A stretch of DNA of 64,000 nt from an uncultured Bacteroidales bacterium. Its GTDB lineage: Bacteria > Bacteroidota > Bacteroidia > Bacteroidales > Bacteroidaceae. Shown here piece by piece: positions 39,280 to 45,983 of this stretch. The notes beneath the pieces are model-generated. The model had not been told where the DNA came from. It saw only the letters and a program-made list of their open reading frames with translations, and ran no database searches. Position 1 is the first letter of the stretch, and every line of letters starts with the position of its first letter. The DNA lies in NCBI GenBank assembly GCA_902798685.1, contig CADBXO010000015.1, positions 1-64,000 on the forward strand. The letters are read 5' to 3'. The position numbers were made by a program, and so were the translations under genes.

Positions 39280-40188
39280 TCAGATCTTCTCGGCTATTCT
39301 CAGTTTGGCACTGCGGGAACGCGGGTTGGCGGCCTGCTCGGCGGCATCGGGAATAACGGGTTTCCCTATTGCCTTGAACGGCACCTCGCGGTTTCCGTAG
39401 AAATCAGTCTTAATCTCACCCTCAATGTTTCCGCTCTTCATAAGGTTCTTGACCATGCGGTCCTCGATGGAGTGATATGTTATCACCACCAGACGTCCGC
39501 CTTTGTCAAGCAGTCCCACTGCACCGGTCAGCATCTCACGCAAGGCGTCAACCTCATGGTTCACCTCCATACGCAGAGCCTGGAACAGTTTTGCGGTATC
39601 TTTCTTTTCACGCTCACGGCCTATGACCGGGCGTACGGCATCCAGCAGCTGGGTAACAGTCTCCAGACGGCTGTTCTTACGTGCACGGCCGATGGCTGCG
39701 GCCACCTGACGTCCGTTCTGCAGTTCGCCGTACAGCCAGAACAGCTGTGCCAGTTTCTCCTCGGGGTACTCATTGAGTACGTCCGATGCCTTCATACCCT
39801 CCTTCTGGTTCATGCGCATGTCGATGGGACCCTCAAAACGGAATGAGAATCCGCGTGTGCTGTCATCGAAATGATGCCATGACACACCCAGGTCGGCAAG
39901 AATGCCGGTAACCTTCTCATGGCCGTACCAGCGCATGAAATTGGGCATATAACGGAAATTGGAATAGACGAAAGTAAAGCGGTTGTCCTTGATGATGTTG
40001 TTCATGGTATCGGCATCCTGGTCGAAACCGTACAGATGACCTTTGTTGCTGAGTCGGGACACTATTTCGCGCGAGTGGCCGCCACCACCGAAGGTGGCAT
40101 CCACATAGACCCCGTCAGGGTCCACCACAAGTCCTTCTACACTCTGTCTGAGAAGAACCGGCACATGATATGTCCCACTTGTGTCCAC
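39280..40188 (-). CDS. rsmH: 16S rRNA (cytosine1402-N4)-methyltransferase
   Basis: A 302-residue SAM-dependent methyltransferase (MraW). Seen: YHVPVLLRQSVEGLVVDPDGVYVDATFGGGGHS (SAM loop), FDQDADT, GILADLGVSWHHFDDSTRGFSF and the closing NPRSRSAKLRIAEKI. It modifies the decoding centre of the 30S subunit. Second gene of the dcw operon, 25 bases after mraZ. Confidence 0.97.
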   Translation of the reverse strand: MDTSGTYHVPVLLRQSVEGLVVDPDGVYVDATFGGGGHSREIVSRLSNKGHLYGFDQDADTMNNIIKDNRFTFVYSNFRYMPNFMRWYGHEKVTGILADLGVSWHHFDDSTRGFSFRFEGPIDMRMNQKEGMKASDVLNEYPEEKLAQLFWLYGELQNGRQVAAAIGRARKNSRLETVTQLLDAVRPVIGREREKKDTAKLFQALRMEVNHEVDALREMLTGAVGLLDKGGRLVVITYHSIEDRMVKNLMKSGNIEGEIKTDFYGNREVPFKAIGKPVIPDAAEQAANPRSRSAKLRIAEKI

Positions 40189-40213
40189 TTACCTGTTATG
40201 TGTGTTGTATGTA

Positions 40214-40669
40214 TCACTCAGTCATGAATTTTTTCAGGTTATCAGCAAAATCGCTGTCCGACATGAACGGCTGCTTGCTCTCTGTAGCCGCAATGTCCGG
40301 AGCCCAGATCTCTATGGTCTGCTCCATTCCCACAAACAGGGCGTCCTGCTTTATACCCACCTTGTCGAGCAAGGCCTGCGGCAGCAGCATACGTCCGTTG
40401 CTGTCCAGCTGCACTTCCTGAGCCTCAGATACAAGTTTGCGATACACCATCTGCTGGTTTCCGTCAAAACGGTTCAGCTTGGCACGCACCTTTGCAATCT
40501 CCTCCTGCCACTGTGCTGCAGGATATACCACAAGACAGTTCTCAAAGTAGTCCTTGCGGACCACCAGTGTCTGGCTCTCGGACTGCTGCAGGATGCGGCG
40601 GAATCCGGCGGGCATGAACGCTCTGTTCTTGGCGTCCAGACGTACGGGGAACTGACCTATGAAGCTCAT
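40214..40669 (-). CDS. mraZ: Transcriptional regulator MraZ
   Basis: A 151-residue protein of two AbrB-like (SpoVT) domains, each with the DxxGRxxxP-type motif (LDAKNRAFMPAGFRR near 10-24; LDSNGRMLLPQALLDK near 93-108). It represses the dcw operon by binding repeats upstream of its own gene. The ATG at 40667-40669 (MSFIGQFPVRLDAKNR) is chosen because the -7 promoter box is at 40697-40704, so the earlier in-frame codons lie upstream of the transcript start. Confidence 0.95.
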   Translation of the reverse strand: MSFIGQFPVRLDAKNRAFMPAGFRRILQQSESQTLVVRKDYFENCLVVYPAAQWQEEIAKVRAKLNRFDGNQQMVYRKLVSEAQEVQLDSNGRMLLPQALLDKVGIKQDALFVGMEQTIEIWAPDIAATESKQPFMSDSDFADNLKKFMTE

Positions 40670-40696
40670 TCTTTGCTGATAATCGATATTCGGTTT

Positions 40697-40704
40697 CAAA
40701 GTTA
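40697..40704 (-). promoter_or_regulatory. dcw operon promoter (-7 box) upstream of mraZ
   Basis: TAACTTTG on minus fits TAnnTTTG. It predicts a start near 40690 and a leader of about 20 bases. The -33 zone is occupied by the MraZ repeats and has no good TTTG. Confidence 0.7.
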
Positions 40705-40713
40705 AAACAATTT

Positions 40714-40743
40714 CACCCACTTTGACCCACTTTGCCCCACTTT
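40714..40743 (-). promoter_or_regulatory. MraZ boxes: three 10-bp direct repeats
   Basis: On the minus strand three consecutive 10-bp units read AAAGTGGGGC, AAAGTGGGTC and AAAGTGGGTG. The AAAGTGG core and 10-base period match the MraZ operators known from Mycoplasma and the TGGGN repeats of E. coli. The array overlaps the -33 zone of the mraZ promoter, so binding should block polymerase: autorepression of the whole dcw operon. Confidence 0.9.
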
Positions 40744-40795
40744 TTATTTAAAAAAGTTTTCCACTTTCGGTTAATAACCCAGAAGCCTATAAATC

Positions 40796-40838
40796 AAAAA
40801 GTTGGCCCAAACCGGTTGAAGTACCGGTTCAGGCCAAC
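40796..40838 (-). terminator. Terminator of the SulP transporter gene
   Basis: Outer stem GTTGGCC / GGCCAAC and inner stem ACCGGT / ACCGGT, followed on the minus strand by T5. It lies 26 bases after the gene's stop and isolates it from the dcw promoter. Confidence 0.8.
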
Positions 40839-40863
40839 TCTATAATCTGTTGATAACTACCGC

Positions 40864-42540
40864 TTACTCGGCCAGGATTTCCTCGGCGCGCTTGAGTGCC
40901 AGATTGATGTGGCTGCAGATATTCTCCTTACCTACAACGTCATCCATTCCGGCATCCTCAATCACTTTCATAACCTGCGGATTTACACCTGACAGAACCA
41001 CCTTTACACCCATCTGGGAGCACATACGGCACATGTTCTGAAGGTTGTGAACACCGGTTGAATCAATGAACGGAACCTTACGCATACGGATGATGCGCAC
41101 CTTGGCGCGACCGCCCATATCACCCATCATCTCCTCGAACTTGTTACCGATGCCGAAGAAATAGGGACCGTTGATCTCATAGACCTTTACACCCTCGGGG
41201 ATGGTCAGGTGATCCAGATTACCCTGAACGTCAGAATCGGCATTGGGATCAATCTCATCACTGAGCACTGATACGTTGGTGGTCTCGGCCATACGCTTCA
41301 TGCAAAGCAGGCAGGCAATCAGTACACCAACCTCGATTGCTACGGTAAGGTCAAAGATCACTGTCAGGAAGAATGTTACCAGCAGTACGACGATATCGGA
41401 CTTGGGGTTCTTGAGGATGGCCTTGAAGCTGCGCCATTCACTCATGTTGTATGATACGACTACCAGAATTCCGGCCAGGCAAGCCATGGGGATGAACTTT
41501 ACCAGCGGCATGAGGAACAGGTAGATTAAAGCCAATACAATGGCGTGCGCAATACCTGCCACCGGAGTGCGCCCGCCGTTGTTGATGTTGGTCATGGTTC
41601 GTGCTATTGCGCCTGTGGCAGGTATACCGCCTATCAGAGGTGATACCATATTGGCAATACCCTGTGCCACAAGTTCCTGGTTGCTGTCGTGACGGTCACC
41701 AATCACACCATCGGCTACTGCTGCAGAGAGCAGTGACTCAATTGCACCCAACATGGCAATTACCATTGCAGGCTGAGCAAGGCGACGGATGCTGTCCCAG
41801 CTGAGCTTGGGAACCTCGGCCTGAGGCAGTTGGGTTGATATTGAGAAACGGTCACCGATGGTCTCTATGCCCTCTACGCCTACGCCGCGCAGAATGAGGC
41901 AGACAATTGTCATAATGATGATTGCCACAAGAGAACCGGGAAGTTTACGACTGATCTTGGGAGTGAAAACAATGATAAGTATGCTGCCCACGCCAATGAG
42001 GAGTGACCACCAGCTTACCGTATCAAAGTTCTGGAAATATACCACCCACTTGTCAAGGAATCCTGCCGGAACACTCTCTATCTGGAGTCCGAACAGATCT
42101 TTGATCTGGGTAGCGAATATGGTCAGGGCGATACCGCTTGTAAAGCCCACGACTATGGGATAAGGAATATACTTGATGATGGTTCCCAGGTGCAGGACAC
42201 CCATGAGTATAAGGAACGCGCCTGCCATGAAGGTTGCTATGCAGAGACCGTTCATTCCGTAATCCTGTATGATGCCATACACAATGACGATGAAAGCTCC
42301 GGTAGGACCGCCTATCTGAACCTTGCTTCCGCCAAAGAATGAGATGATGAAACCTGCTACGATAGCAGTGAGAATACCGGCCTCAGGAGTAGCTCCTGAT
42401 GCGATACCGAATGCGATGGCAAGCGGCAGAGCCACAATACCGACAATTACACCTGCGAGCAGGTCCTGAACAAGAGTCTGTTTGTCGTAACCGTTCTTGA
42501 GAGTTGAGAACAGTTTAGGTTGGAAACCTTTGATATTCAT
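40864..42540 (-). CDS. SulP-family inorganic anion transporter with STAS domain
   Basis: A 558-residue SLC26/SulP membrane protein with 12-14 membrane segments. It has the family segment LPLAIAFGIASGATPEAGILTAIVAG near the N-terminus and GGIPATGAIARTMTNINNGGRTPVAGI. A cytoplasmic STAS domain follows (about 440-558), with the IPFIDSTG-like motif VPFIDSTGVHNLQN. Substrate may be sulfate, bicarbonate or another anion; sequence does not decide. The gene stands alone with its own terminator. Confidence 0.92.
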   Translation of the reverse strand: MNIKGFQPKLFSTLKNGYDKQTLVQDLLAGVIVGIVALPLAIAFGIASGATPEAGILTAIVAGFIISFFGGSKVQIGGPTGAFIVIVYGIIQDYGMNGLCIATFMAGAFLILMGVLHLGTIIKYIPYPIVVGFTSGIALTIFATQIKDLFGLQIESVPAGFLDKWVVYFQNFDTVSWWSLLIGVGSILIIVFTPKISRKLPGSLVAIIIMTIVCLILRGVGVEGIETIGDRFSISTQLPQAEVPKLSWDSIRRLAQPAMVIAMLGAIESLLSAAVADGVIGDRHDSNQELVAQGIANMVSPLIGGIPATGAIARTMTNINNGGRTPVAGIAHAIVLALIYLFLMPLVKFIPMACLAGILVVVSYNMSEWRSFKAILKNPKSDIVVLLVTFFLTVIFDLTVAIEVGVLIACLLCMKRMAETTNVSVLSDEIDPNADSDVQGNLDHLTIPEGVKVYEINGPYFFGIGNKFEEMMGDMGGRAKVRIIRMRKVPFIDSTGVHNLQNMCRMCSQMGVKVVLSGVNPQVMKVIEDAGMDDVVGKENICSHINLALKRAEEILAE

Positions 42541-42728
42541 AAAGTTGGACGTCTTTTTGCCGGCCCTTTGCCGACATGTTTTTTTGTTACTTTTCGTTTT
42601 CGGCCGCGAAATTACACATTTTCCGGCCCCATTGTAACACCTATCCCCTTCACAACTTTATAATATTGTGCAAATTATACATTTTTAACCCCATTTGCAA
42701 TCTGCAGATACCAAAAGAGAGGCCGATA

Positions 42729-42758
42729 TTGCAGATTCAGGAAATAAATGTACCTTTG
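42729..42758 (+). promoter_or_regulatory. tRNA-Val promoter
   Basis: TTG (42729-42731), 19 bases, TACCTTTG (42751-42758); start of the tRNA is 20 bases downstream. Confidence 0.8.
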
Positions 42759-42777
42759 CTGCGCTTTCAGAAAAACC

Positions 42778-42852
42778 GATCCTTTAGCTCAGTTGGTTTA
42801 GAGCGCTTGCTTGACAGGCAAGAGGTCAGCAGTTCAAATCTGCTAAGGATCA
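42778..42852 (+). tRNA. tRNA-Val (anticodon GAC)
   Basis: Acceptor GATCCTT pairs with AAGGATC and discriminator is A. D arm TAGCTCAGTTGG. Anticodon stem CTTGC/GCAAG with loop TTGACAG gives anticodon GAC. T arm CAGCAGTTCAAATCTGCT-like. CCA is not encoded. It has its own promoter and terminator. Confidence 0.95.
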
Positions 42853-42853
42853 C

Positions 42854-42884
42854 AAAAAAAAGGCGGTTAACCCGCCTTTTTTTT
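42854..42884. terminator. Bidirectional terminator after tRNA-Val
   Basis: AGGCGG / CCGCCT stem with loop TTAAC, A-run before and T8 after. It serves tRNA-Val (plus) and the convergent lipoprotein gene (minus). Confidence 0.88.
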
Positions 42885-42898
42885 GTGATCCGGAAGCT

Positions 42899-43669
42899 TT
42901 AATCCCAGTATTCAATCTCGCGGACAAGCACCTCAAGAGGAATGCGGAACTCATTGTATGTGCGGCAGTCTTTCCAGTTGCCGTGCTCATCCAGATCTCC
43001 GTACTCGAAGATGATTGCGCTCTGCTCATGACTGCCGTCGGCGTCATATTCTGTATAAAGGTGCTTCTCTATCACATTGTGATTCTCATCGAACTTGTTA
43101 GTCTCAACACTCTTGACACCCTTCTTTGAGTCCGTAATGGTAATCTTTACAGGATAGCCCTGGCGGTCTGTCTTTATCACACTCACCGTGGTAACCTTTC
43201 CGTTCTCAGTAACCACTGACTTATTACGGCGCAGGAACGAACTCTCCTTGACGGTCATACGTGTGAAACGGCCGTTCATCTCCTTATTATATTCAAGGGT
43301 TCCCTTATCCTTAGATATAAGGTTGAGGGTAGCCACTGTTCTGCCTCCCGATTTCTGTGAGCTGCGTATGGAGACACCGTCCTCATACAGGCTCTCGGTC
43401 TCCACCTGGACACGCTCTGCACTGTCCTGTACGGCTGAGTATATCTCATTTCCGTATACATCATATATGGAGGTGATGATTTTCATGACATCCGTTCCGC
43501 CGGAACCGGCATGCCAGACCTCGGGCATAAGATGATAGACCGTAACCTTCTGGACACGTCCGTTCAAGCCTCCGAAAGGTTTCTCCTTGTAACGGTTTCC
43601 GCATGAAATCATAACCATGGAGCATAATACAGCCACCCAAACGGCCAATTGTCTTCTGTTCATTTTCAT
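42899..43669 (-). CDS. Lipoprotein of unknown function
   Basis: A 256-residue protein with a lipoprotein signal (VAVLCSMVMISCG). The mature part is rich in beta-strand segments with YD-repeat-like text (YDVYGNEIYSAVQD, DENHNVIEKHLYTEYDADGS, DEHGNWKDCRTYNEF). This style is common in Bacteroidetes envelope proteins with antiparallel beta-sheet repeats. It overlaps the stop of the DUF3109 gene by 4 bases (ATGA), so the two are coupled. Function unknown. Confidence 0.75.
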   Translation of the reverse strand: MKMNRRQLAVWVAVLCSMVMISCGNRYKEKPFGGLNGRVQKVTVYHLMPEVWHAGSGGTDVMKIITSIYDVYGNEIYSAVQDSAERVQVETESLYEDGVSIRSSQKSGGRTVATLNLISKDKGTLEYNKEMNGRFTRMTVKESSFLRRNKSVVTENGKVTTVSVIKTDRQGYPVKITITDSKKGVKSVETNKFDENHNVIEKHLYTEYDADGSHEQSAIIFEYGDLDEHGNWKDCRTYNEFRIPLEVLVREIEYWD

Positions 43670-44247
43670 ATAATGTTCTGTTTCTTCATTTCACCTACCG
43701 TAAGTTCCAGCTCATCATACCACTCCTGTCCGAATCGGCGTATTAGCGGTTCCTTAAGGCATTTATATACGGGAATATGCTCGCGGTGCCCCTTTATTGC
43801 GGCAGCCTGGCATACATCCCAGCGGTCATAGTTCAGTCCCCAGTAGGGGCCGATTTTCTTGACGCGGATGGGATACAGATGGCACGATACCGGCTTCATG
43901 AAGCTGACCTTTCCCTCGCGGTAGGCCTTCTCGATTGCGCAGTAGCAGCAACCCGTCTCATCGTAGCAGGTAAAGACGCAGTCCTTGCCGTTCACAATCT
44001 GGGTCACCAACTCTCCCTCCGGGTCGGGATAGGCAATACCCCTCTCCTCTATGGCCTTAAGGGCATCGGCCGATAACATATCCCTGATTACGGGCAGGAG
44101 TTCCTCAATCTGCGCTATCTCCTCGGGGGTAACGGGCGCACCGGCATCACCTTCGATACAGCATGCTCCGTGACACTTTTTTAAGTCACAGCAGAACTCC
44201 TTGGTAATGACATCAAGGGAAACTATCGTATCCTGAATCTGAACCAT
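43666..44247 (-). CDS. DUF3109 family cysteine-rich protein
   Basis: A 193-residue protein with a conserved cysteine pattern: CCDLKKCHGACC (about 19-30), then CVFTCYDETGCCYCAIEKAY and KPVSCHLYPIRVKK. The spacing resembles the Fe-S/zinc pattern of the YkgJ (CxxxCxxCC) type. Conserved in Bacteroidetes with no settled function. A TACTTTTG -7 box (44252-44259, minus) ends only 5 bases before the ATG, suggesting a leaderless message. Confidence 0.85.
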   Translation of the reverse strand: MVQIQDTIVSLDVITKEFCCDLKKCHGACCIEGDAGAPVTPEEIAQIEELLPVIRDMLSADALKAIEERGIAYPDPEGELVTQIVNGKDCVFTCYDETGCCYCAIEKAYREGKVSFMKPVSCHLYPIRVKKIGPYWGLNYDRWDVCQAAAIKGHREHIPVYKCLKEPLIRRFGQEWYDELELTVGEMKKQNII

Positions 44248-44251
44248 CGCG

Positions 44252-44259
44252 CAAAAGTA
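44252..44259 (-). promoter_or_regulatory. -7 promoter box of the DUF3109 gene
   Basis: TACTTTTG on minus, perfect consensus, with its last base 5 bases from the ATG. No spaced -33 element is seen. Confidence 0.5.
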
Positions 44260-44299
44260 GTGAAATAATTGCTACCTTTAGCCCTCAAACGAGCAAACT

Positions 44300-44779
44300 A
44301 TGACTTCAACCATACTGATTGTTCTTGCCGTAATTCTGGCTGTTATCGGCATTATAGGCAGCATAGTTCCGGGACTCCCCGGCCCTCCATTGAGTTGGGT
44401 AGGACTGCTGCTGGCGTTTCTGAGCCATAAACTGGGCGGGGCCGATATGACCCTCACGTTCGTACTCATCTGGCTAGGCGTGACCGTAATCGTCTCCGTC
44501 CTGGATTATACCGTCCCTGCCAAATTCACCAAACTGGCCGGAGGCTCCAAAGCCGGAAGCCAGGGAGCCCTGATAGGAATGGTAATAGGAATTTTCCTTA
44601 CCCCCATAGGCATGATACCGTGCAGTCTTGCCGGAGCGTTCCTTGCCGAGATGTTCCAGGAGAACAAATCCGCAGGTGATGCACTCAAAGCCGCATTGGG
44701 CACATTCGTAGGTTTTATCGTAGGAACAGGCATGAAACTCATAGTTTCCGTGACAATGGCCTGGTACATCGTTTTCTGA
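44300..44779 (+). CDS. DUF456 family membrane protein
   Basis: A 159-residue hydrophobic protein with four to five membrane segments and the glycine-rich DUF456 pattern (IGSIVPGLPGPPLSWVGLLL, GGSKAGSQGALIGMVIGIFL, GTFVGFIVGTGMKLI). Function unknown; the glycine-zipper helices suggest tight membrane packing. Divergent to the DUF3109 gene. A weak -7 box TACCTTTA lies at 44273-44280. Confidence 0.85.
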   Translation: MTSTILIVLAVILAVIGIIGSIVPGLPGPPLSWVGLLLAFLSHKLGGADMTLTFVLIWLGVTVIVSVLDYTVPAKFTKLAGGSKAGSQGALIGMVIGIFLTPIGMIPCSLAGAFLAEMFQENKSAGDALKAALGTFVGFIVGTGMKLIVSVTMAWYIVF

Positions 44780-44789
44780 AAAAAATATT

Positions 44790-44797
44790 TAACTTTG
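44790..44797 (+). promoter_or_regulatory. -7 promoter box of the esterase gene
   Basis: TAACTTTG, perfect -7 consensus, 54 bases before the ATG at 44852. No good -33 TTTG is found. Confidence 0.5.
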
Positions 44798-44851
44798 CGT
44801 GCCTTGTAAGGTATTATATACAGAATATTACTTCTTAATTACATCAATAAA

Positions 44852-45907
44852 ATGAAAAAGAAAATTCTTCTCGCAGCGGCTGTTATGATGTCGCTCACAT
44901 GTTTCGCCCAGTTCCCGGGCGGTGGTTTCGGTGGTGGTATGCCTCAGGGCGGTTTCGGCGGCGGTATGCCTCCTATGGGCGGCGGCGGATTCGGCGGTTT
45001 CGGCGGATTCGGTGGTCCTCAGGGTGGTGCCCAGGTTGAGTGCTCCGAGAAATTCACCGATATCAACTACGCCGGTGACGACGGTCAGGTTTATCACATG
45101 CTCGACATCTATCTTCCCAAGGAAGTTAAGGATAAGTACCCTGTAGTTGTACACATCTACGGTAGCGCATGGGGCAGCAACAGTTCAAAGGGTATGGCCG
45201 ATATCAACACAATCGGTCAGGCTCTGCTCAATGCCGGTTATGCATTGGTTTGCCCGAACCACCGTTCAATCGCCGACGGCAAGTGGCCCGCTCAGGTTAA
45301 CGATATCAAGGCTGTTATCCGCTTTATCCGCGCCAACGCCGACAAGTACAAGTTCGATACTTCATTCATCGCAACCTCAGGTTTCTCATCAGGCGGTCAC
45401 CTGAGTGCCGTTACCGCTCTTTCAAACAACGTAAAGATCGGTAAGTACGGCAAGGCCGAGTATGACATCGAGGGTAACGTAGGTCCCTACACCAAGGAGT
45501 CCAGCTATGTAAACGCATTCTGCGACTGGTCAGGTCCCACAGAGCTCCTGCACATGGATTGCGGTAACGCTATGATATTCGGCGGCGCAGGCAATACCCC
45601 TGAGGAGCAGCTCATCGGTCTGCCCAAGGAGGGTAACGAGGACAACTTCGTGCTGCTGAGCGCAACCGGTTTCCTGGACAAGAACGACGTTGCAGGTTAC
45701 ATGTTCCACGGTGATGCCGATCCTATCGTTGCATCATGCGTAAGCCAGCGTCTCTATGATGAGATGCAGAAGGCCGGTGTAGAGAGCTACATCGTACGCG
45801 TTCCCGAGGGCAGCCACGGTGGTGCAGCTATGTACACCGAGGAGAACCTCAAGAAGATGGTTGACTTCCTGAACGCCCAGCGCGCCAAGACAGCAAAGAA
45901 GAAATAA
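44852..45907 (+). CDS. Secreted alpha/beta-hydrolase (esterase) with glycine-rich N-terminal segment
   Basis: A 351-residue secreted enzyme. A signal peptide (MKKKILLAAAVMMSLTCFA) is followed by about 40 residues of Gly/Phe/Met/Pro repeats (units such as GGGFGGGMPQ and GGFGGFGG). The alpha/beta-hydrolase domain follows: HMLDIYLPKEVKDKYPVVVHIYG (HG-type oxyanion region), nucleophile GFSSGGHLS, acid FHGDADPIV and histidine PEGSHGGA. It resembles BD-FAE/acetyl-xylan-type esterases of gut Bacteroidetes. Own promoter and strong terminator. The substrate is not known. Confidence 0.85.
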   Translation: MKKKILLAAAVMMSLTCFAQFPGGGFGGGMPQGGFGGGMPPMGGGGFGGFGGFGGPQGGAQVECSEKFTDINYAGDDGQVYHMLDIYLPKEVKDKYPVVVHIYGSAWGSNSSKGMADINTIGQALLNAGYALVCPNHRSIADGKWPAQVNDIKAVIRFIRANADKYKFDTSFIATSGFSSGGHLSAVTALSNNVKIGKYGKAEYDIEGNVGPYTKESSYVNAFCDWSGPTELLHMDCGNAMIFGGAGNTPEEQLIGLPKEGNEDNFVLLSATGFLDKNDVAGYMFHGDADPIVASCVSQRLYDEMQKAGVESYIVRVPEGSHGGAAMYTEENLKKMVDFLNAQRAKTAKKK

Positions 45908-45928
45908 CACAATACAGTGTCAAAAAGA

Positions 45929-45965
45929 ATGCCGCAGCCCTCACGGGTTGCGGCATTTATTTTGT
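45929..45965. terminator. Esterase gene terminator
   Basis: Twelve-base stem ATGCCGCAGCCC / GGGTTGCGGCAT (one G-U pair), loop TCAC, followed by TTTATTTTG. It may also serve the convergent M56 gene. Confidence 0.88.
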
Positions 45966-45983
45966 AAACAAGGAGAGATTTAT

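Noticed and set aside
42541-42728. Small RNA gene between the SulP gene and tRNA-Val
   Set aside because: AT-rich with short inverted repeats only; no promoter-terminator pair is seen.
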